NCBI RefSeq assembly: GCF_007748035.1
Contig: NZ_CP036278.1
Coordinates: 5,456,001-5,520,000, forward strand
Direction: 5' to 3'
From: Aeoliella mucimassa
GTDB taxonomy: Bacteria; Planctomycetota; Planctomycetia; Pirellulales; Lacipirellulaceae
DNA length: 64,000 nucleotides
The stretch's first letter is position 1. Each line of letters opens with the position of its first letter. The notes beneath the pieces are model-generated. The model searched no databases. It saw nothing but the letters and a program-made list of their open reading frames with translations, and was not told where the DNA came from. Both the position numbers and the translations under genes were made by a program. Below, piece by piece: positions 9,550 through 19,217 of this stretch.

Positions 9550-9670
9550 ACGCTTAACCAACAGACGGAAACCCCGGCAAGGCAAACCAAGAGAAGCTCG
9601 CAAAGCTACTCGGCCACGGTTTCTCGAACGTACACATTCTCAGGGGCAAACTGAGAAACGAGATAGAACG

Positions 9671-10933
9671 ATGATTCAAACTTATTCTACTTCGATGCTC
9701 CACCCGCGGCCGAGCCGTGCGGGTGTGACCTTGGCCGAGGTGCTCATCTCGATGGCCATCTTGTCGATCGGGCTGTTAGGCGCGGCGGCCATGTTTCCGG
9801 TCGGTAGTTACTACATGCTCAAGGCCGATATCGCCGACAACGGGGCAGCCATCGCCCAGGCGGCGTTTGCCGAGCTGGTAGCCAAGGGGCAGCTGAGTCC
9901 CGAGAACTGGAGCTACTATAACGGAGAAACCAGCTGGTCGATGGGCAACTCGATGCGCAACTGGATGGCGACTGCCGATCGGTCGAATGAGAGTGTTTAT
10001 CAGCGAAACCTAAACCGCGATCAGGGATTTGTGTACGTGATCGATCCCCTCGGCACCGCGGCCGGCATCCGTGATGGGCTTAATACGAATGGCTTGTTGA
10101 TGGCTCCCTACGCGGCCGACGTTTCCGATCCAGTCAGTATTGCCGGTGGTGCTGGCGACAGAGATCGTTGGAAAGTATTCGAAGATCTCTGGCCGGTTAG
10201 GCGTTGCAGTTCGCTGTCGACCGCCATTAACGGGGTGCCGAACGAAGCCGCTGCCAGCCGTATGTTTAAAAGCGGCGACGACATGAACTTTGTGCCCAGC
10301 GACGAGGATGGAGCCACCGTGCAACGCATGCTAGGCGACTTCAACGGCGACGGTATCATCGACACCAACAGCGGCTCCGAAGCACCACTGGCTCGCGAAT
10401 CGAAGGGGAATTACTCCTGGATTGCCATGGTGGCCCCCACGCAGAGCGATGCCCGTGAAGCGCTGGCCTTGAACCCCTCGGCTTACTATTACGATGTTTC
10501 GGTGGTCGTGTTTTACAAACGAGCACTGGGTAGCCTGCAGCTATCCGAGCGTCTGGTGGCCGGGCGAGTTGTTTCGACCGGCACCGGTGGCGGCGAACTG
10601 CTGCTCACTCAACTTCGGTCGGATGCCGCACAGACCACCGAGCCTTTTGCCGAACTGAAAGCAGGGCAGTGGATCATGGTCAGTGGTCCACATCCCTCAA
10701 GTACACCTGCTGAGCCATTGTTCTTTACGCAGTGGTATAAGGTGTTGGCCGTTGATGACACGCCGACTGGCAATGGATTTACCGATTCCAATCGGCAACG
10801 ACTCGTCGGTTTGCGAGGACCCGATTGGCCGTGGGCTGCTGGCGCGGAGATTCGCGTCGGCTTGTTCCCGGGGGCTGTCGCGGTGCACACCAAGACCATG
10901 CGGATTGAATCGCTAGGCGAATACCAACGATAA
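9671..10933 (+). CDS. PilV/GspI-like prepilin
   Basis: This 420-residue prepilin has leader cleavage at RAG|VTLAEVLISMAILSIGLLGAA, the TLAEVLISMAILSIG pattern typical of PilV/GspI minor pilins. The remainder is an unrecognised extracytoplasmic domain. A GDFNGDGIIDTNSGSEA loop resembles a calcium-binding EF-hand/dockerin-like turn. It precedes the giant GspK-like gene, as PilV/GspI and PilX/GspK genes commonly neighbour each other in minor pilin operons. The 155 bases between them contain no supported gene. Confidence 0.84.
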   Translation: MIQTYSTSMLHPRPSRAGVTLAEVLISMAILSIGLLGAAAMFPVGSYYMLKADIADNGAAIAQAAFAELVAKGQLSPENWSYYNGETSWSMGNSMRNWMATADRSNESVYQRNLNRDQGFVYVIDPLGTAAGIRDGLNTNGLLMAPYAADVSDPVSIAGGAGDRDRWKVFEDLWPVRRCSSLSTAINGVPNEAAASRMFKSGDDMNFVPSDEDGATVQRMLGDFNGDGIIDTNSGSEAPLARESKGNYSWIAMVAPTQSDAREALALNPSAYYYDVSVVVFYKRALGSLQLSERLVAGRVVSTGTGGGELLLTQLRSDAAQTTEPFAELKAGQWIMVSGPHPSSTPAEPLFFTQWYKVLAVDDTPTGNGFTDSNRQRLVGLRGPDWPWAAGAEIRVGLFPGAVAVHTKTMRIESLGEYQR

Positions 10934-11088
10934 CCCAAGCCAGCTGTGGTTGGCGATTGGTGCCGCTATAGCACCCGTCTCCACGGCAGCCATTGCTTCA
11001 GATAACAACGATACCGATCAGATAACCTTTTTCCCGCTCGCGTTGGCAAGTCGCGATTCTGGGGAATCACGGAACGGAACAAGCAAGT

Positions 11089-14000
11089 ATGTCTCTCTTA
11101 CAACAACGACAATTAGAAGCTCGTCGCCAGCGTTTGTGGTTGCGGACTCGTCGCCGCGAACGTCGAGGCGTGTTGTTGATGGTGGTGCTTAGTGTTCTGG
11201 CCCTGTTTATGGTGCTAGGTACCGCGTTCTTGATTAGCAGCCGCTTTGCCGCGACTGGCAGTAAGGTGTCTGCGAAGCTGAACCGCACCGAGAACAACCC
11301 CACCGACCTGCTTGAGCGGGCGATGCTACAGGTGTTGCGCGATACGAACAACCCCAACTCCTCGATTCGCTACCATAGCTTGCTGCGCGACGTGTATGGT
11401 TCCGATGGTTTTACCGGACGGGTGTTTGTTCCCTCGAATTATGATCCCACCGATCCGTTCAGCCCGATTGCCAAATACGCAGCGGCAACAACCGGCAACG
11501 AACTAGGCCCGACTAGCGGGCAGTTGATCGACATCTTTGTGTTCGACAATCCCAACGTCAACGGTATGCTCGAAGCCGGCAACGTCATCAGTCTCGAGAG
11601 AAACGCTTGGGGACAGCCGGTCGACTATTCGCTGTCGACCCGCAAGGACTACTACGCTGGCTGTATCTTTACCATGCTCACCGGGCCGGCCGCGGGCCAG
11701 TCGGCGCGGATCGTGGATTACGAGTACGTCGGCATGAATCAAAACGTGCGCGCCGTGGTTGGCGGCATCCTGCCGGTCTACCGGATGCGAGTGATGATGT
11801 TCCCGCGGAGCGACGGTTCGGTGATGGCTGCGGGTACGAATCGGGATGTGGAGATTGCCGACTTGGTGGCCGATGCTGGCTCGCTGCAGGGCCATGCGTT
11901 CATGGTGAATGGTCGCCCTCATAACGGAACCGGTGCTGGCTACGACCGTCTGGCCGCCCGCGGCACCGCCCGCCTGGGAGCCGTAGAAACCCTGCTCGAC
12001 AACAATGGCTCGCCGATTGATTTTCAGCAACTTGCGCTGATGCCAAACTTCCAGTACCACCCCATGGGTCGCGACCAGTTCGATCCCAGTTCCGGCGTGT
12101 CGCTGCTGGGCCATTTTGATGGGTCCAGTGGCTTTGTGCCGTTTGGCAATGCAAACTCCGGGCAAGATTTGTACCTTACTCCAGATGGGCCAGGTGGTAG
12201 CGACGAGTCGTACGACGCGGTCGACTATCAAAACGCCTTCCTGGCCTACATGCCGCTCACGCCGCGGGCGATGGCCAGTTACCTGAATACGACTCCAGAG
12301 GACAGTCCGATTCTCGATTCGGCAACCGCGCTCAACGTGTTTGTCAACAATGGCTCCACGGTTCGTTGGAATCACGAGAACACGGTCATCCCGTCGTTCC
12401 ATCGCCCCGCGCTGATGAACTACTGGTACACGCGCCTGCTGAACTCATCGTGGACTTCTGGCAGAGGTACTTCGCCGAGCGATATCGCCTCCGCGATTGC
12501 CCATCCCTATGGATTGGACGCGATTCGAGAAGGTTCTACGAATGATACGGGCGACGATCCGGGGCTGTCGGTGGATGTCCGCGACTTGCTGGTCGGTATC
12601 AAGCGGCGCATCTCCATGCGTCCCATTCGGGAGGATCACCCCAGTTTCGATGGCACAAATCCTCAGTCCAATACTGCTTTCTGGGAACTCACCGGTCCCT
12701 GGGACGTCGATAACGACAACGATGGCATTGCCGACAGCATTTGGGTCGACCTCGGTGACCCGGTGAAAGAAACCGAAGATGGCCGGTTGTTCAAACCGCT
12801 CTACGCGTTCCTGGTGGTCGATCTCGACAATCGCTTGAACATGAACGTTCATGGCTCGGCCGATCACTTCGCGGCCACGAATTTCGATCCCATGCTTGCA
12901 GTCACTCGCAATGTGAAGGGGAACCTTGCCGGTGGCGATCAGGCATCGCTCGGTGTCGCTACACCAGTGTGGACTTCGAACCTGATGCCGGTTGGCATGG
13001 GGTGGGGGCCTGCTGATATTTCGCTGCGATCGATTCTCACATCGCTCAAGAAGCCGTACCGCAGTGGTTACACTCCGAGCTTTGGCGATCCCATGACCGA
13101 CGACTACGCCAGCTTGCTGTTTGGCCGGTTCGCTAGCGATGCTCGGTCGGATGCGACTTGGGGCCGCAACGGTTCGATCAATCAAGTGATGGTCGCTACA
13201 GGAATGAATGCTGCCGACGCAGCGCAGAATATCAAGCCAGGCATGACCTTCGACATCACCACCTCTGGCGTGACCGAAGGGAACCGCGAACCACAGTTGC
13301 CATTCGACTTCCTCGGCTACCCCGTGGTCGATCGTCAGCGTGCGCAGAACCTATATGTCAGCACCGGCCTCCCAGCATTGCTGCCATATACCATGCCTTC
13401 GGCGTTTGCGACCTCGCCCGACCTACGTGGTCGTTACTCGACCGCAGTCGATTACATGGGGCAACCAGTTTACGAACCCGTTTACGACGGCGGTGGCACG
13501 TTCCTGCAACAACTGTTGCCCACGCTTGTGGATGACAGTCCTTACGAAACAAACACCTCGCCGGAAGGCCGCCGTGGCACCACGTATGAGTCGGCGATCT
13601 TGGGTTCTGCAACCCCGATTAACGACGACGCGCTGTTCGCTCCAGCCGAAATGGAGCGGATTCTTCGCTCGTACGATCCCGAAACCGGCACCGCGCCGAG
13701 CCGACTGTACGACATCGTCGAAGCGTTCGATCCTAACAAGTACGTGCTGACCGTCGCTGCGAACCCCTCGACTCCTACGGCCGAAGAAATGGCGATCGCC
13801 CAGAAGCTGACCGCCATCAATAGCCGTCAGGTGACGACCGAAAGCTACGAAGTGCCGGTGCCGGCCGACGTGGTGCCGAGCTACATCTCGGAACTTGGCC
13901 CCGATGGGGCTCCTGGTAACGCGGGGGTCGACGACGATCAGGCCGACTCCGATGGCGATGGTCAGGCGATCGACGATGTGGTTCCGTTCAATCCCAGTAC

Positions 14001-17000
14001 CGGTCTTGGCGAAATTGGGTGGTGTCAGGTAGACCCCAACGATCCTCGCTTCCTCAGCGGTTGGTCCGACGACTTTGCGTCGCTCACGGGGAAGAGTGTC
14101 GCCGAAGCTCGACTGGTCGACGTGTTGTGGTATCGCATTCAACGCTACCGGGCGCGTAAGTTCCTGGTCGACGGGGCAACGCGACCTTACAACTGGAAAA
14201 ATCCTCTGGCGATTACCATCCTGAACGATATCACCAAGCAATTGCTCCCACCCGAGGTGCTGGCTGGTTACAAGATGGACATCAATCGTCCGTTCGGCGA
14301 TGGCCAGGATAACAATGGCAACGGTGTGGTCGACGAACCTCTGGAAGCCGGCGAACCTTGGTACGACGTGAATGGCGATGGTATTTGGACTAGAGGAGAG
14401 CCATTTATCGACTTGGATGGCGATGGTCGCTTTTATGCTGATTACAACAATGATGGAGAGTGGAATCCTGCAACTGAAAGCGACTATGTCGACTTCGACG
14501 GCGACGGCATAGGTGAACCCCTCGTAGACAACCTCTGGGCAGCTCAGCTCGAATCGAGTTCTGGTCGACCGGCAAACGTCGATCACACGATGGGCATCGA
14601 CGTCTCCGGACGCGCAACAACGCCCGCCGGCGGAGTGCTTCGCGACGATGCCCACTTGGCTCGCCAGCTCTACGCGCGCCACTTGTACGTGATGATGCTG
14701 ATTTTGATGGACGAAGATTACCTGGCTCCGTACGACCCGTACGATCCTTCGGTGCGGGCTTACCTGCGCGTAAAGGCCTACCAACTGCGGGCGACGGGCA
14801 TGGACGCGAACGCGGCTCAGATCGAAGCCCAACGTCGCTACACTTGCCGGCAGGTTGCTCAGTGGGCGGTGAACTGTGTCGACTTCCGCGACTCCGATTC
14901 CATAAACACTCCGTTTGAGTACGACGAGGTCCCATGGGATGGCTGGGGCCCCGTGAACGACAACGGAACGCCGGCTGACATCTCTGACGATGTCTTGATT
15001 CCGCTCGATGGCGACGCGACCACCAACGAAAACCACGTTCAAATCGTGGAGTGGGCGGCCGACATCGATGGCGACGGAAACTACATGGGCACCAACGGCT
15101 TGAGAGTTATCTCGAATCCGGTGCCGACTTACGGAACCGGTGGCAATCAGTTGCAGGACGACCTGGCCACTCGCAACGTGGTATGGGGTGCCGAGCGTCC
15201 CGAGCTACTGATCAGCGAGTCGTTTGCTTTCCACGATACACGCGTGGAAGACTTGTCGACCTCCGCCAGCAAAGGCGACAACACCACGACCAACGGTCAG
15301 AACGACCAGAATAAACCTCAAGACGACGACCCCGACCAACGGCTCGAACCGCGGGGCTCGTTGTACGTCGAAATCTACAATCCCTGGTCGGGCGACGCCC
15401 CGAAGCCGGTAGAACTCTATCGCCATGGATTTACGCAGCATCCGCAAGAGAACAACAACGAGTTTATTCGTGACTTCGATCAGAACGGGGATAACACGTT
15501 AGATAACGACGACACCTACCATTGGGCCGACGTCGATGGCGATGGTACTCCCGAAACTCGCATCGAAGGAGTATTGCTCAATCGTTTGTCGAACGTGGGG
15601 CGCTACGATCCAATTTCGGGCAAAGTGCAGCGTTCGCCCGTCTGGCGATTGATCGTGGTCGAAGAGCACCCCGGCTACAACTCGCTGGATACACGGCCAG
15701 CGGGGCAAGATCCCTACGAAGGCCTGGATACCTCGCTTACCACACGCGACGATCAACGCTCCCATAGCGGCGACTTGCGTTCTAGCAATGCGGGGCAGCC
15801 TGAGCCGTTGAACGACTTCTGGAAAGCCATGCAGGCGGCCGGCAACACCACCGACCAGGTGCCGAGCATGGATCCGATGAACCTCGACTGGGACGAGATG
15901 TTTTACATCTCGCCGATCTCGCAAAACGGGACTCCCCGCGTGCGGTGGCCAATGTCGCAATGGCAACAGATGAAGACTGCCAGCGACAATGTGACTGCGG
16001 ACGATCCGCAGAATCAATCGTCCGATTTCGATCGGCAGCTTTTCTCGAAGCCATACCCTTACATCGAGCGGGAGTTCTATTTCACCTCGAACAATACCCC
16101 CTTCTGGGCGCGAACCCGCGATCCTGTGACCGGTGCCGATACGAATTTGCGTCGCTTCAACCCGACCGCTCGTACCTATAGCGACATCGGTTACGGAACC
16201 CAGTTGAAGCAGTACTACTCGGACCTTCGGGTGCGGATTCCGTTTAACTACATTCGCCTGGGGCGACAGTTAGGCGGCATGCCTGATCTTGTGTCGCTAC
16301 CTTTCCGGTTTGTGGCCAACAATAAGTTGCAGAATAGCCGACCCGATGTGGCCATCGCTCCGGTAATGCCTGGTCGCTACGCGGTGATTGGTTCGGCCGG
16401 CACGGTCTACGACAACCTCGAAACCACCGACGACGGTCGCTTGCGGTTTGTGAATACTATCGGTCGCCGCACCCCGAACACCGCGGGTACCGATGTTACC
16501 AAGACCGACGATCTCACGCACAAGGGAGCAATCGATAGCACCCGACGCTTCGAGATGCATCCCTCGGGTAATCCCTATCAGCAGCAGTGGTTGGTCGGTG
16601 CCAACGGTGGCTTGTTCTCCGAAGGCAACGTCGAGACTGCCCGCGGTGGCGAATTGATGTATCTGGCCAATAGCGGTACCGGTTCGTCCACGGCCAACGT
16701 CACTGGGCGAGTGAACAATACCACGCTCGAGCCAACCGCCAACGTGGTCGCTCCGGCAGTGGTTGTACCGGTGGAAGACATGAATATCTCCGAGCCCGCC
16801 TATGGCTATGGAGTGCGAACTCGTGAGCTGGCCCAGCTCGAAGCCGACTCGGGCGATACGAACCAGCAATGGCGTCCCGATGCGGCCGAAGGCGAAGGTG
16901 CGTTTGCCGATAGCAGTGGTAACTCGGTGCACTTCGATACCCCGTTCGATGTCGGACCGGAGTTCAACAATGCGTGGGAGCAACCTCGTTCGGTACGACG

Positions 17001-19107
17001 ATTCCGCGTGCTGCACCTGCAACGCCTGGCCGATCCGACCATGCCTTGGAACCCGGAGCCTGGCTACAACGCCGCTTATACCAAGATCAGTCCCTCGGAC
17101 CCCACTCGTCCCGAGTACTCCGGGCACGATCCTTCGCTCCCGGTGAATCCGTACCTGACGGTCGATTCGGCGTCGGTTGACCTGACCATTTTCAATGGCA
17201 CAAGCAGCGTGAAGGTTAACGCACCTGGCAACGAGACTCGCTTCGAGTCGGCCGAGCGAATGGGTATTTCGCGTCAATCGTTGGGGGCCACCAACGCTGC
17301 CTTCCAGCAGCCTCAACGGGCGATCTGGAAGCAGGACTTCTTCATGGCTCCGGAAAACCTTGGGGGCTTCCCCTCGAAGTTACGCCTCGCGATGTCGCGA
17401 GCCAGACGCGGCACCATGGCCGAAGCGGTTCGCGAAGACCACCTGATTACCAAGAACCACATGGATTACTTCTTCCAGCATTCGTTAGGCATGCCTAACC
17501 AGGCTGCGGGAGACATCTATCTGCAACCCGAGGCAACCACGCTCGCCGAGGCCCGCGATCCTACCGACTTAGACAATACCGCTGGTCTGGCCGGCGCGGC
17601 CGCTGGGGCTCCGCGCCCTGATAGCCAGATTGCCTCGACGTATCCCTGGTTGAATTGGAACAACCGTCCGTTCGTGAGCGAAAGCGAATTGCTGCAGGTG
17701 CCTGCCTGGAGCAACGCAGAGATGCTCCGCAAGTTCTCGACGATTTCTAATCGTGGCATCAACGCTTACGTGGAAGACCTCAGTTCACTAGATATGAGCA
17801 GCAGCGGTTTAGTCGAGGATGCCAACAAGTTGCGTTACGATACAATGGTGGCGAACTTCGGTCATTTACTCAACTTCACCTTGTCGTCTGCAGTTCCCGC
17901 GATGGTTCAAAGCGACTCGAGTGGTAACCCCGTGCCAATTGGGGCGCCGAACTTCCATCGCATCCTCGACTACGTGCATACTCCTTCGCGATTCGTCGGG
18001 ACCGATACGATGCTCGATCCGATTTCGTTTAACATCGCTTCGCCGGTGAGGCTTAATGTCGCTTCGATGTTAAGTGCCGACGATCCTCGCGATCCTCGTG
18101 CTAGATTGATGGCACCTTTCAACCGCGTGCCTGACTACCGGGAACCAGGCAAGGTGAACTTGAACACCATTGTTTCGCAACGTGAAACGGTGGTGACTCA
18201 AGGGAGTTCAGGTGGTGGCCCAAGGAGGGCAGCTAATACCACCTCTACCGAGATGTGGTCGGATGTATTCGACGGGCTCATGCATCGCGTTCGCGATGGC
18301 GACGCGGTTGTGAATGGCAACCTGTTGGCCTACGGTCACTTTGGCCCCGCCTGGCGCGATGTGGTGCTTAGTCGCCGAGGGTATCCCGACCCTCTTCCCG
18401 TCATTGGTACCACGCTCACGGGTCCCGATCGATCGGAACTGGTCATGAACCCGCAGTTCCCCACGTTCTTCAAGAACCCGTTCCGCTCCAGCGACGCGGG
18501 CGACCTGGTGCCGGTGCCGAACATGGTAGACGGTGGAGTTGAGGTTTCGATGCTGCGTTCGCATCCCATTCGGCCAGGTACCGATCTGGGCTGGGGAAAT
18601 GCCGCGATCGACGAGAACGGCAACGGCCTATTCAACGAAACTCGCGAGGCCATTCCTGGCGAAGGTGGTGCCGATTCGCCGCCGGTCCCGTTGTTTAGTG
18701 AGCTTTGCTCCACGCCGGCGATCGACGCCAAACGCAACAGCGCGATGCACACGATGCCGCTAACGCGTTTGGACAACCTGACGACCAACCGCAGCGGAGT
18801 GTTCGCAGTGTGGGTCACCGTGGGGTACTTCGAAGTACTGCCGGCCCCGAACTGGAATGAAGACCAGGATAACGTCCAGGAGCAGTTTATGAACCAGGCC
18901 GGTGGCAACCTCGATCGCGCCCAAGCTTTGTACAAGAAGGTCTATCCGCAGGGATACCAACTCGGCAAAGAACTTGGCAGCGATACCGGCGATCTCGAGC
19001 GGCATCGTGGGTTCTACATCATCGATCGCACTCGCCCCGTGGCCTTCAAGCCAGGCGAGGACGTGAACGTAGAGAAAGCCATCCTATTGCGGCGGAGGAT
19101 TGACTAG
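11089..19107 (+). CDS. Giant GspK/PilX-like pseudopilin with calcium-binding-type repeats (2672 aa)
   Basis: The N-terminus has basic residues, then RRG|VLLMVVLSVLALFMVLG at about residues 26-45. This matches the GspK/PilX pattern (G-V-A-L-L-V-V-L), which lacks the Glu at +5 found in other pilins. GspK is usually about 320 residues; this is more than eight times longer. Two segments recall GspK-type bodies: DNRLNMNVHG and GKVNLNTI. Aspartate-rich EF-hand/thrombospondin-3-like loops occur near residues 540-560, 946-965, 1064-1145 (DVNGDGIWTRGEP, DLDGDGRFY, DFDGDGIGEP) and 1462-1500. The frame is uninterrupted over 8 kb. It probably forms part of a very large tip complex or cell-surface fibre. 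The pseudopilin N-terminus is seen; the function is inference. Confidence 0.8.
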   Translation: MSLLQQRQLEARRQRLWLRTRRRERRGVLLMVVLSVLALFMVLGTAFLISSRFAATGSKVSAKLNRTENNPTDLLERAMLQVLRDTNNPNSSIRYHSLLRDVYGSDGFTGRVFVPSNYDPTDPFSPIAKYAAATTGNELGPTSGQLIDIFVFDNPNVNGMLEAGNVISLERNAWGQPVDYSLSTRKDYYAGCIFTMLTGPAAGQSARIVDYEYVGMNQNVRAVVGGILPVYRMRVMMFPRSDGSVMAAGTNRDVEIADLVADAGSLQGHAFMVNGRPHNGTGAGYDRLAARGTARLGAVETLLDNNGSPIDFQQLALMPNFQYHPMGRDQFDPSSGVSLLGHFDGSSGFVPFGNANSGQDLYLTPDGPGGSDESYDAVDYQNAFLAYMPLTPRAMASYLNTTPEDSPILDSATALNVFVNNGSTVRWNHENTVIPSFHRPALMNYWYTRLLNSSWTSGRGTSPSDIASAIAHPYGLDAIREGSTNDTGDDPGLSVDVRDLLVGIKRRISMRPIREDHPSFDGTNPQSNTAFWELTGPWDVDNDNDGIADSIWVDLGDPVKETEDGRLFKPLYAFLVVDLDNRLNMNVHGSADHFAATNFDPMLAVTRNVKGNLAGGDQASLGVATPVWTSNLMPVGMGWGPADISLRSILTSLKKPYRSGYTPSFGDPMTDDYASLLFGRFASDARSDATWGRNGSINQVMVATGMNAADAAQNIKPGMTFDITTSGVTEGNREPQLPFDFLGYPVVDRQRAQNLYVSTGLPALLPYTMPSAFATSPDLRGRYSTAVDYMGQPVYEPVYDGGGTFLQQLLPTLVDDSPYETNTSPEGRRGTTYESAILGSATPINDDALFAPAEMERILRSYDPETGTAPSRLYDIVEAFDPNKYVLTVAANPSTPTAEEMAIAQKLTAINSRQVTTESYEVPVPADVVPSYISELGPDGAPGNAGVDDDQADSDGDGQAIDDVVPFNPSTGLGEIGWCQVDPNDPRFLSGWSDDFASLTGKSVAEARLVDVLWYRIQRYRARKFLVDGATRPYNWKNPLAITILNDITKQLLPPEVLAGYKMDINRPFGDGQDNNGNGVVDEPLEAGEPWYDVNGDGIWTRGEPFIDLDGDGRFYADYNNDGEWNPATESDYVDFDGDGIGEPLVDNLWAAQLESSSGRPANVDHTMGIDVSGRATTPAGGVLRDDAHLARQLYARHLYVMMLILMDEDYLAPYDPYDPSVRAYLRVKAYQLRATGMDANAAQIEAQRRYTCRQVAQWAVNCVDFRDSDSINTPFEYDEVPWDGWGPVNDNGTPADISDDVLIPLDGDATTNENHVQIVEWAADIDGDGNYMGTNGLRVISNPVPTYGTGGNQLQDDLATRNVVWGAERPELLISESFAFHDTRVEDLSTSASKGDNTTTNGQNDQNKPQDDDPDQRLEPRGSLYVEIYNPWSGDAPKPVELYRHGFTQHPQENNNEFIRDFDQNGDNTLDNDDTYHWADVDGDGTPETRIEGVLLNRLSNVGRYDPISGKVQRSPVWRLIVVEEHPGYNSLDTRPAGQDPYEGLDTSLTTRDDQRSHSGDLRSSNAGQPEPLNDFWKAMQAAGNTTDQVPSMDPMNLDWDEMFYISPISQNGTPRVRWPMSQWQQMKTASDNVTADDPQNQSSDFDRQLFSKPYPYIEREFYFTSNNTPFWARTRDPVTGADTNLRRFNPTARTYSDIGYGTQLKQYYSDLRVRIPFNYIRLGRQLGGMPDLVSLPFRFVANNKLQNSRPDVAIAPVMPGRYAVIGSAGTVYDNLETTDDGRLRFVNTIGRRTPNTAGTDVTKTDDLTHKGAIDSTRRFEMHPSGNPYQQQWLVGANGGLFSEGNVETARGGELMYLANSGTGSSTANVTGRVNNTTLEPTANVVAPAVVVPVEDMNISEPAYGYGVRTRELAQLEADSGDTNQQWRPDAAEGEGAFADSSGNSVHFDTPFDVGPEFNNAWEQPRSVRRFRVLHLQRLADPTMPWNPEPGYNAAYTKISPSDPTRPEYSGHDPSLPVNPYLTVDSASVDLTIFNGTSSVKVNAPGNETRFESAERMGISRQSLGATNAAFQQPQRAIWKQDFFMAPENLGGFPSKLRLAMSRARRGTMAEAVREDHLITKNHMDYFFQHSLGMPNQAAGDIYLQPEATTLAEARDPTDLDNTAGLAGAAAGAPRPDSQIASTYPWLNWNNRPFVSESELLQVPAWSNAEMLRKFSTISNRGINAYVEDLSSLDMSSSGLVEDANKLRYDTMVANFGHLLNFTLSSAVPAMVQSDSSGNPVPIGAPNFHRILDYVHTPSRFVGTDTMLDPISFNIASPVRLNVASMLSADDPRDPRARLMAPFNRVPDYREPGKVNLNTIVSQRETVVTQGSSGGGPRRAANTTSTEMWSDVFDGLMHRVRDGDAVVNGNLLAYGHFGPAWRDVVLSRRGYPDPLPVIGTTLTGPDRSELVMNPQFPTFFKNPFRSSDAGDLVPVPNMVDGGVEVSMLRSHPIRPGTDLGWGNAAIDENGNGLFNETREAIPGEGGADSPPVPLFSELCSTPAIDAKRNSAMHTMPLTRLDNLTTNRSGVFAVWVTVGYFEVLPAPNWNEDQDNVQEQFMNQAGGNLDRAQALYKKVYPQGYQLGKELGSDTGDLERHRGFYIIDRTRPVAFKPGEDVNVEKAILLRRRID

Positions 19108-19163
19108 CGAGTGCACTGCCCACTAGCACTTTGCTGATCAGAGGGACCAATCTTCACCGCAGC

Positions 19164-19217
19164 CAGGTATCCTGGTCCTTCCCCTCAACAGGGGGAAGGA
19201 CGGGATGCCTGTTTTTT
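19164..19217 (+). terminator. Intrinsic terminator of the pilus operon
   Basis: A long stem of about 20 pairs with one bulge (CAGGTATCCTGGTCCTTCCCC against GGGGAAGGACGGGATGCCTG, loop TCAACA) is followed by six T residues at 19212-19217. It lies 57 bases after the giant pseudopilin gene and just before the end of the convergent DUF11 gene. Confidence 0.88.

Noticed and set aside
13423-15042. 539-codon - strand frame within the giant GspK-like gene
   Set aside because: The + strand frame is continuous for 8 kb with clear Asp-rich repeats; the antisense frame has no domain or ribosome binding site.
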